Positions 1 through 9,355 of a stretch of DNA of 64,000 nt are shown here, piece by piece. The translations under genes and the position numbers were made by a program. The notes beneath the pieces are model-generated. The model was not told the origin of the DNA and searched no databases. It saw nothing but the letters and a program-made list of their open reading frames with translations. Source of the DNA: an uncultured Algibacter sp. (GTDB lineage: Bacteria > Bacteroidota > Bacteroidia > Flavobacteriales > Flavobacteriaceae). Location of the stretch: assembly GCF_947487605.1 (NCBI RefSeq), contig NZ_CANKXK010000006.1, forward strand, positions 124,001-188,000. Direction: 5' to 3'. Position 1 is the first letter of the stretch; each line of letters opens with the position of its first letter.

Positions 1-575
1 ATCTTTAAATATGCTTTTTTCATGAATAATTCTATTTCTTAAATAATAATAATCTTTAATCCTCCTAAACAAATCCTTCATATCTCCGATATCGACATCT
101 ATAATCTTAACAAAAAAATTCCAATAATTATCTAAACTACCCTTTCCGCTTAAATCTTTCAGCTTTATTGGAGATTCTAAACATATTTCAAATTCACTAC
201 AAATTCTATTAAGGTTTCCTTCCATCAATGAAAGTATAGAAATTAAAGCCGAATCTCTTTGCAAATATTGTAGTTCAACAACCGTTCTTCCTTCATCCAA
301 AAAGTATTTATTCTTATAATCATTTTCAATTTTTTATCATCAATTTTAGCATAACCCTCATCATTGCTGATTTTCTCTCGAAGGGCTTTCCTTTGAGAAT
401 CGTATAAATTTTGATGATTAGCAATAACCATTTTCATTCCTTTCAACCCTGAATTAATTTCACTTTGCCATTCATCTAGATGGTTTTTTATATAAAACAC
501 ATCTCTATAAATATAATTAACCTTATAGACTTGTTTTGTTGGTTTGAAATTATCTTTCCCTTTTATTATTCTCAT
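1..575 (-). pseudogene. HEPN-like domain protein, frameshifted and cut by the window edge
   Basis: Two reading frames on the minus strand are both clearly protein-like and join at a run of six T (plus-strand 330-335). The first frame runs from ATG at 575 (a TTG at 632 is also in frame) through ...SNDEGYAKIDDK. The second continues KIENDYKNKYFLDEGRT...VELQYLQRD and stays open to base 1. One extra A in the minus-strand run (7 instead of 6) would fuse them. The second frame ends ..YYYLRNRIIHEKS, which has the R-x4-H pattern of HEPN-type RNase or toxin domains (Arg codon 39-37, His codon 24-22). The rest of the gene lies outside the window. It is divergent from prfB. I cannot tell a real mutation from a sequencing error or a phase-variable tract. 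HEPN assignment is inferred from one motif and helical character. Confidence 0.55.
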
Positions 576-671
576 GAATTTATATTTAAGTTTACTTCCC
601 GTTATCCATAAAGCTACATAAATTAACCTCAAAAATCATATGATATAATTTTTAATTGAATGATTTAAATC

Positions 672-679
672 TATTTTTG
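672..679 (+). promoter_or_regulatory. -7 box TATTTTTG upstream of prfB
   Basis: This matches the Bacteroidota TAnnTTTG element, 16 bases before the prfB ATG at 696. A TTG at 656-658 is too close for a normal -33 element, so only the -7 box is supported. A 10-bp palindrome ATCATATGAT (636-645) lies just upstream. Confidence 0.4.
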
Positions 680-695
680 TTCAAAATAAAATACT

Positions 696-1806
696 ATGAT
701 TACTTCAGATCAAATTAAAGATCTAAATACCCGCCTTGACAAACTTAGGCACTATCTTTGACATAGATGCCAAACTTATAGAAATACAAAACGAGGAAGA
801 ACAAACTTTCGACCCAAATTTCTGGAATGACCCCAAAGCCGCAGAAACGATTATGAAATCCTTGCGTGTTAAGAAAAAATGGGTACAAGACTTTAAAGAT
901 TTAAAAACACTTATTGAAGATTTAGAGGTTATTTATGAATTCTTTAAAGAAGGCGAATCCTCTTTAGAAGATGTTGAAAATCGCTTTAATGAAGCTTCCG
1001 TTTTAATGGAAGATGTAGAATTTAGAAATATGCTTTCTGAAGAAGGTGATAGCTTAAGTGCTGTATTACAAATTACAGCTGGAGCTGGAGGTACAGAGAG
1101 TTGTGATTGGGCAAATATGCTTATGCGCATGTACTTAATGTATGCTGAAAAAAGTGGCTTTAAAGTACGAGAATTGAATTTTCAAGAAGGAGATGTTGCC
1201 GGTATTAAAACAGTTACACTAGAGCTTGAAGGCGATTTTGCCTTTGGTTGGCTAAAAGGAGAAAATGGCGTACATCGTTTAGTGAGAATTTCTCCTTTTG
1301 ATAGTAATGCCAAACGACACACAAGTTTTGCTTCGGTATATGTATACCCGTTAGTTGATGATTCTATTGAAATAGATATTAATCCTGCCGATATCGAAAT
1401 AACAACAGCGCGATCAAGTGGTGCAGGTGGTCAAAATGTAAACAAAGTTGAAACTAAAGTACAACTTACCCATAAGCCCACAGGTATACAAATATCTTGC
1501 TCAGAAACACGTTCACAACATGATAATAGATCAAGAGCTATGCAAATGTTAAAGTCGCAATTATATGAGATTGAATTACAAAAACAATTAGCACAGCGTG
1601 AAGATATTGAAGCTGGCAAAATGAAGATTGAATGGGGAAGCCAAATTCGCAACTATGTGATGCATCCATATAAATTAGTGAAAGACGTTAGAACAGGTCA
1701 TGAAACAGGTAATGTAGATGCCGTTATGGATGGGAATATTGATAGTTTTTTAAAGGCTTATTTAATGATGATGGGACAAAAAGTAGAAGATAATTCTAAC
1801 TTATAA
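696..1806 (+). CDS. prfB: Peptide chain release factor 2, programmed +1 frameshift
   Basis: Class I release factor that terminates translation at UGA and UAA. The gene is read as 696-758 joined to 760-1806. ATG 696 opens 21 codons ([21 protein letters not shown]) that end at an in-frame TGA (759-761). Skipping T759 continues in frame as [10 protein letters not shown]... The slippery site CTT TGA C preceded by AGG is the classic RF2 autoregulatory frameshift site. The spacer reads AGGCACTAT rather than the E. coli AGGGGGTAT. The frameshifted product is about 369 aa, normal for RF2. The SPF tripeptide that selects UGA/UAA is near residues 199-201 and the catalytic GGQ near 244-246. The HAD and ArsC-like genes follow closely on the same strand. 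Confidence 0.96.
747..762 (+). promoter_or_regulatory. prfB +1 recoding site
   Basis: AGG CAC TAT CTT TGA C: an upstream AGG, the slippery CTT codon, the UGA stop and a following C. Low RF2 lets the ribosome slip one base and complete RF2. The SD-like element is shorter than in enterobacteria, consistent with weak anti-SD use in Bacteroidota. Confidence 0.9.
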
Positions 1807-1837
1807 AAAACAATTGAAACCCCTATTTTGGAAGATT

Positions 1838-2455
1838 ATGAAAAAAATAGACACAATAATATTCGATCTTGGTGGCGTTTTAATAGATTGGAATCCTGAA
1901 TACGTTTTTCTAGATGTTTTTAATGGCAATCGCGAAAAAATGCAATGGTTTTTTGATAACATTTGTACAAGTGATTGGAATGAAAATCAAGACGCTGGTT
2001 ACCCTATAGCTAAAGCAACAGAAGAACGCGTATTACTATTTCCAGAATATGAAAAGGAAATAAGGATGTTTTATGGCAGATGGGTTGAAATGCTTGGTGA
2101 TGCTATAAGCGATACGGTAAATATTCTTAAATATTTTATTGATTCAAGTAATTATAAAGTTGTCGCTCTTACAAATTGGAGTGCTGAAACTTTTCCTATT
2201 GCATTAAAACGTTTTGAGTTTTTGCAGTGGTTTGAAGGTATTTTAGTTTCTGGTGAAGAAAATACTAGAAAACCTTTCGATGAAATTTATAATTTAACAC
2301 TCGAAAGATTTAATATAAAAGCTGAAAACGCCATTTTTATTGATGACAACTTGAGAAACATTGAAGCTGCTAATAACTTAGGAATTAACGGAATTCAATT
2401 TAAATCACCAAAACAACTTATTCAAGACCTAAAAGCATTTAATATAGAAATATAA
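1838..2455 (+). CDS. HAD-superfamily hydrolase (subfamily IA, YihX-like)
   Basis: Probable small-metabolite phosphatase of 205 aa. Motif I is FDLGGVLIDWNP, with the nucleophilic Asp. The usual second Asp of DxD is Gly, as in the YihX / alpha-glucose-1-phosphatase group. Motif II is the Thr in LTNWSAE. A Lys is in NTRKPFDEIY and motif IV is the acidic pair in FIDDNLRNIEAA. The start is placed at ATG 1838 (MKKIDTII), because the upstream in-frame TTG at 1814 adds a non-homologous tail and sits 7 bases after prfB. It overlaps the next gene by one base (TAATG), so the two are translationally linked. Substrate unknown. Confidence 0.85.
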   Translation: MKKIDTIIFDLGGVLIDWNPEYVFLDVFNGNREKMQWFFDNICTSDWNENQDAGYPIAKATEERVLLFPEYEKEIRMFYGRWVEMLGDAISDTVNILKYFIDSSNYKVVALTNWSAETFPIALKRFEFLQWFEGILVSGEENTRKPFDEIYNLTLERFNIKAENAIFIDDNLRNIEAANNLGINGIQFKSPKQLIQDLKAFNIEI

Positions 2456-2796
2456 TGATAAAAATATACCATAATAACCGTTGTAGTAAGTCTCGCTGTG
2501 GGCTTGAAATTCTTGAAAACTCAGGAAAAGAATTTGAAGTTGTAAAGTACTTAGAGAACACCCCCTCTATAAAAGAATTAAAAAACATTATTCAACTACT
2601 AGACATAAAACCTATCGAGTTGGTTAGAAAGAATGAAGCTATTTGGAAAAGCGAATACAAAAACAAAAACTTAAGTGATTCTGAGATTATTACTGCCATG
2701 ATTGAAAATCCAAAACTGATTGAGCGTCCTATCGTAATTAACGGTAATAAAGCAATAATAGGTCGTCCTCCTGAAATAATTTTAGATATTATTTAA
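2455..2796 (+). CDS. ArsC/Spx-family glutaredoxin-fold protein
   Basis: 113-aa thioredoxin-fold protein of the arsenate reductase (glutaredoxin-dependent) family. The active-site Cys10 is in YHNNRCSKSR, and the family Arg-Pro appears in LIERPIVING followed by GRPPE. Length matches YffB/ArsC. It shares its start with the HAD stop codon. No ars regulator, arsenite pump or other arsenic gene is nearby, so a true role in arsenate reduction is unproven. Family membership is firm, the substrate is not. Confidence 0.85.
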   Translation: MIKIYHNNRCSKSRCGLEILENSGKEFEVVKYLENTPSIKELKNIIQLLDIKPIELVRKNEAIWKSEYKNKNLSDSEIITAMIENPKLIERPIVINGNKAIIGRPPEIILDII

Positions 2797-2850
2797 CTTA
2801 ATTCTATAGCCATTAACACAATTTTAACCAAATGGCTTTATGTGGTAAGT

Positions 2851-2858
2851 TACCTTTG
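2851..2858 (+). promoter_or_regulatory. -7 box TACCTTTG before the receptor gene
   Basis: Matches TAnnTTTG, 23 bases before the ATG at 2882. No clear TTG at -33 spacing. Confidence 0.35.
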
Positions 2859-2881
2859 CCTTAAATGCAATTTAGAGCAGA

Positions 2882-5329
2882 ATGTCCAAAAACACATTTA
2901 CCTACTTATTCTTTATTCTATTTTTTTCATTTGGATTTAGCCAACCCAAAAACAATGATATAATAATTTCTAGTCCCGTTTTAAAAAAAGACGTCATTAT
3001 TTCTGGAAAAGTATTTGATAAGGAAACAAACACCCCTTTAGAGTATGCCACTATTTCCTTTTTTAGCCAAATTGAAAATAAAATCGTAACTGGCGGTATA
3101 ACCGATACAAAAGGCGCATTCAAAATCACGGTTCCAGCAGGCGTTTATAATATTTCTATTGAATACATTTCATTTAAAACGCAAACTATTAAAAACAGAA
3201 AAATAATTTCTAATGAAAATATTGGAGAATTTTATTTGGAGCTTGATTTAGAAGCTTTAGATGCTGTAGAAGTAATTGCAGAAAAAACGACTGTTGAAGT
3301 TCGATTAGATAAAAAAATATACAATGTTGGAAAAGATTTAACGGTGCGTGGTGGAAATGTTAGTGATGTTTTAGATAATGTACCTTCGGTTTCTGTTGAT
3401 GCTGAAGGAAATGTTGCCTTAAGAGGGAATAGCAATGTAAGAATACTTATTAATGGAAAACCATCAGGCTTAGTTGGTTTAGATTCTAGTGAAGCACTTC
3501 AACAATTACCAGCTGAAGCTATAGAAAAAGTGGAGGTAATTACATCGCCTTCTGCAAGATATGAAGCTGAAGGAACAGCAGGTATTTTAAATATAATTCT
3601 TCGCAGAAGTAAACTTTTAGGATTAAATGGTGCTTTAACAAGTAATATAGGGCATCCAGATCGGGCAGGTATCTCTGGAAATCTAAATTTCAGAACAGGC
3701 GATTTAAATATATTTAACACATTGTCATATAGATATAATGAGTCTCCTGGATATTGGTATTCTTATACAACTTTTAAATCTTCTGGAAATATAAATGATG
3801 AAAAACGTGATTGGGTAAGCACCTCAAAAGGTATCACTAATAACTTTGGAATTGAATGGTACATAAATAATTCATCATCTATTACAACGTCAATGCTATA
3901 CAGTAATAATAGTGGAGACAATAATTCGATAAATAGATTATTGCAACTAGATTCTAATATGAATTTATTAAGTGAAAGCTTACGATTAGACCCTGAAAAT
4001 CAAGATTCAAAAAACATACAATACACTTTTAATTATACAAAAAACTTTAAAACTTCTGGCCATAAACTAACCTTCGATTTTCAATTTGAAGATAATGATG
4101 CAGATGAATTTTCATTAATAAATTCTAATGGTATCGATACCGATATTCTAACTCAAATTGTAGATGGCTCAAAGATTTTTTTACGATCAGACTATGTTTT
4201 ACCTCTAGGTGAAAATAGCCAATTTGAAATAGGATATCGTGGCGATTATAACGACACAACAACAGATTATAAAGTAGAATTGTTAAATGAAAATACTAAT
4301 GTCTTTGAGATAAACAATAACCTTACTAATATTTTCAATTTTAGAAACTATATTCATGCGGCTTATGTACAATTTGGGAGTAAAATTAATAAATTTTCAT
4401 ACCTTTTAGGTTTACGTATGGAAAACACACAGTTAACCTTAGACCAACCAACATCAGGCGATTTTGAAAAAAGGAATTTTACTGGCTTATTTCCAACTAT
4501 TAATCTAACTTATGAATTTAACGAAGATGAAAATTTAACACTAGGGTTCAATAGAAGATTAAGTCGCCCTAGATCTTTTTTTCTAAACCCATATCCTTCT
4601 AGAAGTAGTATAACCAATATTTTTCAAGGAAATCCAGCTCTCAACCCTACCTATTCTGCTAAGTTTGACCTAGGGTATCTTAATAGGTTTAACAACTTCG
4701 TGCTTAGCTCTTCTATATATTATCAACATTCCACAGATATAATGAAGTTTATTAGTAAAGAAACTGGAGAAATTGTTGAGATTGATGGGCAAGATATTCC
4801 CGTTATATTAAGAACACTTTTAAATATAGCAACAGAGGATCGCTATGGTTTAGAATTTAACTTAACCTATAGCCCATCTAAAAAATGGCGTGTAAATACA
4901 GATTTTAATATATTTAATTCTATCATCGATGGTGAGTTTGATAGTACAAATTTCGATTCAGAAAATGTAAGTTGGAGAGCTCGTTTAAGTAACAAACTAA
5001 CAATTCCATGGAAAATTGATTGGCAAACCAATATCAATTATAGAGGACCGAGTTTAGATGCCCAAAACACAAGAGATGGTATACTAACTGTTAATCTTGC
5101 ATTTAGCAAGGATTTATTTAAAGAAAAAGCCTCTATTGCTTTTAATGTTAATGACTTATTTAATACTCAAGCATTTAAAGGAACTGTTGAGACTGAAGAT
5201 TTTATTACAGAAAGAGATTTACGGTATCGAGGAGTTCGCTCTTATAACCTATCTTTTACCTACAGATTTAACCAGAAGAAAAAACGTGAATTCCAACGAA
5301 ATTTCGAAGGAGGAGATGTAGATATATAA
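2882..5329 (+). CDS. TonB-dependent outer-membrane receptor (OMP_b-brl-3 type)
   Basis: 815-aa outer-membrane beta-barrel protein. An N-terminal signal peptide ends around FGFSQP. It is followed by a carboxypeptidase-regulatory-like domain (about 37-110; VIISGKVFDKETNTPLEYATISF), a plug domain (about 135-240; GGNVSDVLDNVPSVSVDAEGN ... RGNSNVRILINGKPSG ... ASPSARYEAEGTAGILNIIL-like) and a barrel ending in alternating aromatic strands (YNLSFTYRF). This subtype occurs widely in Flavobacteria and its ligand is generally unknown. A candidate -7 box TACCTTTG lies at 2851-2858. It is a single gene followed by a strong hairpin terminator. Confidence 0.88.
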   Translation: MSKNTFTYLFFILFFSFGFSQPKNNDIIISSPVLKKDVIISGKVFDKETNTPLEYATISFFSQIENKIVTGGITDTKGAFKITVPAGVYNISIEYISFKTQTIKNRKIISNENIGEFYLELDLEALDAVEVIAEKTTVEVRLDKKIYNVGKDLTVRGGNVSDVLDNVPSVSVDAEGNVALRGNSNVRILINGKPSGLVGLDSSEALQQLPAEAIEKVEVITSPSARYEAEGTAGILNIILRRSKLLGLNGALTSNIGHPDRAGISGNLNFRTGDLNIFNTLSYRYNESPGYWYSYTTFKSSGNINDEKRDWVSTSKGITNNFGIEWYINNSSSITTSMLYSNNSGDNNSINRLLQLDSNMNLLSESLRLDPENQDSKNIQYTFNYTKNFKTSGHKLTFDFQFEDNDADEFSLINSNGIDTDILTQIVDGSKIFLRSDYVLPLGENSQFEIGYRGDYNDTTTDYKVELLNENTNVFEINNNLTNIFNFRNYIHAAYVQFGSKINKFSYLLGLRMENTQLTLDQPTSGDFEKRNFTGLFPTINLTYEFNEDENLTLGFNRRLSRPRSFFLNPYPSRSSITNIFQGNPALNPTYSAKFDLGYLNRFNNFVLSSSIYYQHSTDIMKFISKETGEIVEIDGQDIPVILRTLLNIATEDRYGLEFNLTYSPSKKWRVNTDFNIFNSIIDGEFDSTNFDSENVSWRARLSNKLTIPWKIDWQTNINYRGPSLDAQNTRDGILTVNLAFSKDLFKEKASIAFNVNDLFNTQAFKGTVETEDFITERDLRYRGVRSYNLSFTYRFNQKKKREFQRNFEGGDVDI

Positions 5330-5333
5330 ATAA

Positions 5334-5362
5334 AAAAGGAAGCTAAATTAGCTTCCTTTTTA
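5334..5362. terminator. Bidirectional hairpin terminator
   Basis: AAGGAAGCTAA pairs with TTAGCTTCCTT, flanked by A and T runs on both sides. It lies between the receptor (plus strand, stop 5329) and the 57-aa gene (minus strand, stop 5388), so it can end both transcripts. Confidence 0.8.
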
Positions 5363-5387
5363 CTTATATATTCTGGTTTCTATGCTT

Positions 5388-5561
5388 TTAAGCATTACGC
5401 TTAGCTTTCTTTTCTTCTCTAATTTCTTTCAATCTTTCAATTAAAGAACCTCCAATCCAATATGGAATTACAAAGGTTAATAAGAAAATCATTAGCCAAA
5501 ATCCAATGGTTAATATAGTTAAGAATGCTAAAAAGCCTAAATATTGATCAAAATCAAACAT
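5388..5561 (-). CDS. 57-aa single-pass or hairpin membrane protein
   Basis: Small gene of 57 codons. The protein begins MFDFDQYLGFLAFLTILTIG, has a hydrophobic stretch up to about residue 38 (two short helices, ..TIGFWLMIFLLTFVIPYWIGG..) and ends in a strongly charged tail (ERLKEIREEKKAKRNA). It is bounded by a terminator downstream and by free space upstream. It is clearly protein-like in codon use and hydrophobic/charged layout. Function unknown. Confidence 0.7.
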   Translation of the reverse strand: MFDFDQYLGFLAFLTILTIGFWLMIFLLTFVIPYWIGGSLIERLKEIREEKKAKRNA

Positions 5562-5654
5562 AATTGTAAGTGTCTATTATAAATCTGTGGCAAAGATAAT
5601 GCAAAGGGGTTTCTTATACAATATCAAATTAAAAATTATTAACAGTCTTTTTAA

Positions 5655-6296
5655 CTAATTTAAATTTGGTTGTGGTGTTATCCTTAAATAAGGTTTCACT
5701 TCCTTATACCCTTTTGGAAAAATACCTAGGATATCTTCTGTTGCAACAGATGGTACTACAACACAATCATCACCATTATTCCAGTTTGCAGGAGTAGCTA
5801 CTTTATGGTAAGCCGTCAATTGTAATGAATCTATCACACGTAATAGCTCATCAAAATTTCTGCCAGTTGAAGCAGGATAGGTAATAGTTAATTTTACTTT
5901 TTTATCAGATCCAATAACAAACACAGAACGCACTGTTAATTTGCTATCAGCATTGGGATGAATCATATCATATAATTCTGAAACTTTTCTATCCTCATCA
6001 GCAATAATTGGAAAATTAACTGTAGTCCCTTGTGTTTCATTAATATCATTTATCCAACCGTTATGCGAGTTAATGCCATCTACACTTAGTGCAACAACTT
6101 TAACATTACGTTTATCAAATTTAGCTTTATACTTAGCTACGGTTCCTAATTCTGTAGTACATACTGGTGTATAATCTTCAGGATGCGAAAATAATATACC
6201 CCAACTATCTCCTAACCAATCATGAAAATTTATAGTTCCTTCTGTTGATTCTGCTGTAAAGTTTGGAGCTTCGTCTCCTAATCTAATTGCTGCCAT
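5655..6296 (-). CDS. 1-Cys peroxiredoxin (Prx6 type)
   Basis: 213-aa thiol peroxidase that reduces hydrogen peroxide and organic peroxides in the cytoplasm. The peroxidatic Cys46 is in DYTPVCTTELG. The catalytic Arg is in LTVRSVFVIG. The long C-terminal dimerisation segment (from about 160) fits the Prx6 group rather than AhpC. A further Cys near 175 (GDDCVVVPS) could act as a resolving or structural thiol. It is divergent from fumC across 185 bases. The start at ATG 6296 gives the usual MAAIRLGDEAPNF N-terminus. Confidence 0.92.
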   Translation of the reverse strand: MAAIRLGDEAPNFTAESTEGTINFHDWLGDSWGILFSHPEDYTPVCTTELGTVAKYKAKFDKRNVKVVALSVDGINSHNGWINDINETQGTTVNFPIIADEDRKVSELYDMIHPNADSKLTVRSVFVIGSDKKVKLTITYPASTGRNFDELLRVIDSLQLTAYHKVATPANWNNGDDCVVVPSVATEDILGIFPKGYKEVKPYLRITPQPNLN

Positions 6297-6447
6297 GGTT
6301 TCAAAATTTATTGATTACTAAATAATTTACAAAGTCTACTAAGTTACTCATTTTAAAGAAAAGTATTAAACATTAATAGATAATAATTATGTTAAAAAAC
6401 TTTCAAAAAACTAACATATATCATAATTAAAACAGCCCTAAAAGAAT

Positions 6448-6455
6448 TAACTTTG
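6448..6455 (+). promoter_or_regulatory. -7 box TAACTTTG before fumC
   Basis: Matches TAnnTTTG, 26 bases before the fumC ATG. The -33 region has no clean TTG. Confidence 0.4.
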
Positions 6456-6481
6456 TACCTTAAAATTAAATTCATATTACC

Positions 6482-7879
6482 ATGAGCTATAGAATTGAAA
6501 AAGACACAATGGGTGAGGTAAAGGTACCTGCAGATAAACTTTGGGGAGCACAAACAGAGCGATCTAGAAATAATTTTAAAATAGGCCCTTCGGCATCTAT
6601 GCCGTTAGAGATTGTATATGGATTCGCATACTTAAAAAAAGCTGCAGCTTATACAAACTGCGAACTAGGTGTTTTAGCTGAAGAAAAACGTGATTTAATT
6701 GCTCAAGTGTGCGATGAAATTCTCGAAGGAAAACATGACAATCAATTTCCGCTAGTAATCTGGCAAACTGGATCTGGTACCCAAAGTAATATGAATGTAA
6801 ATGAAGTGATTGCCAACAGAGCACATCAGATTTCAGGAAAAAATATTGGAGAAGGAGAAAAAACTATTCAGCCTAATGATGATGTAAATAAATCACAATC
6901 TTCAAACGACACCTTCCCTACGGGCATGCATATTGCGGCTTACAAAAAAGTGGTAGAAACTACTATTCCTGGCGTAAAACAATTACGTAATACATTGCAT
7001 AAGAAATCTGAGGCTTTTAAGAATGTGGTAAAAATTGGGCGTACACATTTAATGGATGCCACACCGCTAACCTTAGGTCAAGAGCTTTCTGGTTATGTAG
7101 CACAACTTGACCATGGTATTTCTGCTTTAGAAAATACTTTATCTCATTTAAGCGAATTAGCACTTGGAGGAACAGCAGTTGGAACTGGCCTAAATACACC
7201 TAAAGGCTATAGCAAGAAAGTGGCAGAATATATCGCTGAGTTTACCGAGTTACCATTTGTAACAGCACCAAATAAATTTGAAGCCTTAGCAGCTCATGAT
7301 GCCTTGGTTGAAACTCATGGCGCATTAAAACAGCTAGCTGTTTCTTTAAATAAAATAGCTAATGATATTAGAATGATGGCTTCTGGACCTAGAAGTGGTA
7401 TTGGAGAAATTATTATTCCAGCAAACGAACCTGGAAGTTCTATTATGCCTGGTAAAGTAAACCCTACGCAATGCGAAGCACTTACTATGGTATGTGCTCA
7501 AGTAATGGGAAATGATGTTGCTGTTTCTGTTGGTGGACTTCAAGGCCATTATGAACTAAACGTTTTTAAACCTGTAATGGCAGCTAATGTTTTACAGTCA
7601 GCGCAATTAATTGGAGACGCGTGTGTAAGTTTCGATTTAAACTGCGCAGTAGGTATTGAACCAAATAATGAAGTTATTACAAAATTATTGAATAATTCAT
7701 TAATGCTTGTAACCGCTTTAAATACTAAAATTGGTTATTACAAAGCTGCTGAAATTGCTAATACAGCTCACAAAAACGGTACAACTTTAAAAGAAGAAGC
7801 TATTAATTTAGGTTACGTTACAGCTGAAGATTACGATGCCTGGGTAAAACCTGAAGATATGGTAGGCAGTTTGAAATAA
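6482..7879 (+). CDS. fumC: Class II fumarate hydratase
   Basis: 465-aa iron-independent fumarase of the citric acid cycle (fumarate + water to L-malate). It has the superfamily signature [16 protein letters not shown] (about 318-333), the substrate-binding GSGTQSNMN (about 98-106) and [10 protein letters not shown], and [10 protein letters not shown] around 186. Length and ends match E. coli FumC. It stands alone and is followed by a hairpin terminator. Confidence 0.97.
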   Translation: MSYRIEKDTMGEVKVPADKLWGAQTERSRNNFKIGPSASMPLEIVYGFAYLKKAAAYTNCELGVLAEEKRDLIAQVCDEILEGKHDNQFPLVIWQTGSGTQSNMNVNEVIANRAHQISGKNIGEGEKTIQPNDDVNKSQSSNDTFPTGMHIAAYKKVVETTIPGVKQLRNTLHKKSEAFKNVVKIGRTHLMDATPLTLGQELSGYVAQLDHGISALENTLSHLSELALGGTAVGTGLNTPKGYSKKVAEYIAEFTELPFVTAPNKFEALAAHDALVETHGALKQLAVSLNKIANDIRMMASGPRSGIGEIIIPANEPGSSIMPGKVNPTQCEALTMVCAQVMGNDVAVSVGGLQGHYELNVFKPVMAANVLQSAQLIGDACVSFDLNCAVGIEPNNEVITKLLNNSLMLVTALNTKIGYYKAAEIANTAHKNGTTLKEEAINLGYVTAEDYDAWVKPEDMVGSLK

Positions 7880-7903
7880 TCTATATTATCAAAAAGGACA
7901 TAA

Positions 7904-7938
7904 AAAAACAGGTATCGAATTCAATACCTGTTTTTTTT
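7904..7938. terminator. Rho-independent terminator after fumC
   Basis: ACAGGTAT (7909-7916 region) pairs with ATACCTGT (7924-7931), with A residues before and eight T after. The T tract after the stem on the plus strand supports fumC termination. Confidence 0.8.
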
Positions 7939-8027
7939 GGTTGGTTAGCTATCAATCCTTTTGTATAGTTGCAAAAAGAAATCGCTGTAAATTTATAATT
8001 TGCCAACCACAATTTTGTTAACAAATG

Positions 8028-8603
8028 TTAATGTCTTTCCATTTTTTTTCTTATTCTACTTAATTGAACCGCTGTGATACCCAAATATGACGCGATATGA
8101 TACTGTGGAATAAGTTCATCTACGCTTGGGATTTGCTTACGCAACTCTAAGTAACGTTTCTTAGCATCTAAAGAAATTAATTCCACCAAACGATTTTCAT
8201 ATTTTACATATAAAGATTCCAAGATTTTATTATAAAGGTTTTTTAAATTTATATTATCCTCGCAAAGATTCATAAGTTTATAATAATCGATTTCGTACAA
8301 CTTGCAGTCTGTTAAAGTCTCAAAAACAAACATTGAAGGCTTTTTTTTCATTAATGCCGTCAAAGAGGCTACAAAACTAACAGGAAGATAAAAGCTTTTA
8401 TTAAATTCTTTTCCATCTTCGGTATTCAAATAACATCTTACAATACCACTAACAAGCATATAAACTTTAGAGCTATTCTCTCCATGCTGCACTATTTGAA
8501 CACCAGCATCAACTCGCTTAAATTCCGATATTGCTTTAATCTTTTCAAAAGTTTCCTCAGAAATATCTGTAATAGAATTTAAAAAAGAAAAGTTTCTATT
8601 CAT
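8028..8603 (-). CDS. Crp/Fnr-family transcription regulator
   Basis: 191-aa protein with an N-terminal cyclic-nucleotide-binding beta-roll (about 20-120; VQHGENSSKVYMLVSGIVRCY) and a C-terminal HTH (about 150-190; IPQYHIASYLGITAVQLSRIRKKM). No Fe-S cysteine cluster of the FNR kind is visible. It lies 4 bases downstream of the racemase gene, so the two form an operon. Its effector is unknown, and many such flavobacterial proteins lack key cAMP contacts. Confidence 0.88.
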   Translation of the reverse strand: MNRNFSFLNSITDISEETFEKIKAISEFKRVDAGVQIVQHGENSSKVYMLVSGIVRCYLNTEDGKEFNKSFYLPVSFVASLTALMKKKPSMFVFETLTDCKLYEIDYYKLMNLCEDNINLKNLYNKILESLYVKYENRLVELISLDAKKRYLELRKQIPSVDELIPQYHIASYLGITAVQLSRIRKKMERH

Positions 8604-8607
8604 CTAA

Positions 8608-9300
8608 TTATAACCTTGTTGCTAAGCTAAACGCTTTTGTTGCGTGAATTGTAGTAGTATCAAATACTGGCACCCCAACATCTTCTTGTTTTATCAATAA
8701 TGGTATTTCGGTGCATCCTAAAACAACTCCCTCTGCACCATCTAAAATTAATGAATTTATTATTTTTAAATATAATTCTTTACTTTCTTTTTTCAAAATG
8801 CCTTTAGACAGCTCATTGTAAATAGTATTATGGACTAATAATCTATCCTTCTCGTTTGGTATAACAACTTCAATATCAAATGATTTTAGTACATCTTTAT
8901 AAAAGTCCTTTTCCATAGTGTATTTTGTACCTAGTAGGGCTACCTTTTTTAATTGGTGTTCTTTAATCGCATCTGATGTCGCTTCGGCAATATGAATAAC
9001 CGGTATCTTCACAGCTTTTCTTACAGTATCAATGGTCAAATGCATTGTATTTGCACAAATTAAAATGCTTTTTGCTCCAGCTAGCTCTAAACTTCTAGCT
9101 GCAGCAGACATAATTTCATCCAACTTATCCCATTGATTTTCTTTCTGTAATTGACCTATTTCGGCAAAATTGACCGAATTAATAATAACTTTACACGAAT
9201 TAAATTCTCCATATTTCTTTTCCGCTAAGTCATTTAAGACCTGGTAATACATAATTGTTGATTGAGGCGTTATACCGCCAATTAATCCAATTGTTTGCAT
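8608..9300 (-). CDS. Aspartate/glutamate racemase family protein
   Basis: 230-aa PLP-independent two-Cys racemase. The first catalytic Cys is in LICANTMHL (about 82), the second in VVLGCTEIPLL (about 197), both in the expected spacing. The N-terminal GLIGGITPQSTIMYYQ is typical of the YgeA / broad-specificity Asp/Glu racemase group. It is divergent from hutI and linked to a Crp-type regulator. Likely makes a D-amino acid (D-Asp or D-Glu) or racemises related amino acids. Confidence 0.88.
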   Translation of the reverse strand: MQTIGLIGGITPQSTIMYYQVLNDLAEKKYGEFNSCKVIINSVNFAEIGQLQKENQWDKLDEIMSAAARSLELAGAKSILICANTMHLTIDTVRKAVKIPVIHIAEATSDAIKEHQLKKVALLGTKYTMEKDFYKDVLKSFDIEVVIPNEKDRLLVHNTIYNELSKGILKKESKELYLKIINSLILDGAEGVVLGCTEIPLLIKQEDVGVPVFDTTTIHATKAFSLATRL

Positions 9301-9355
9301 AGGTTCTAATATATTGTTGTTAAATTTAAGCCTAAATATTCTATATACTTATTTA

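Noticed and set aside
2455-2796. Arsenic-resistance locus
   Set aside because: An ArsC-like protein alone, without regulator or arsenite export genes, is not evidence of resistance.
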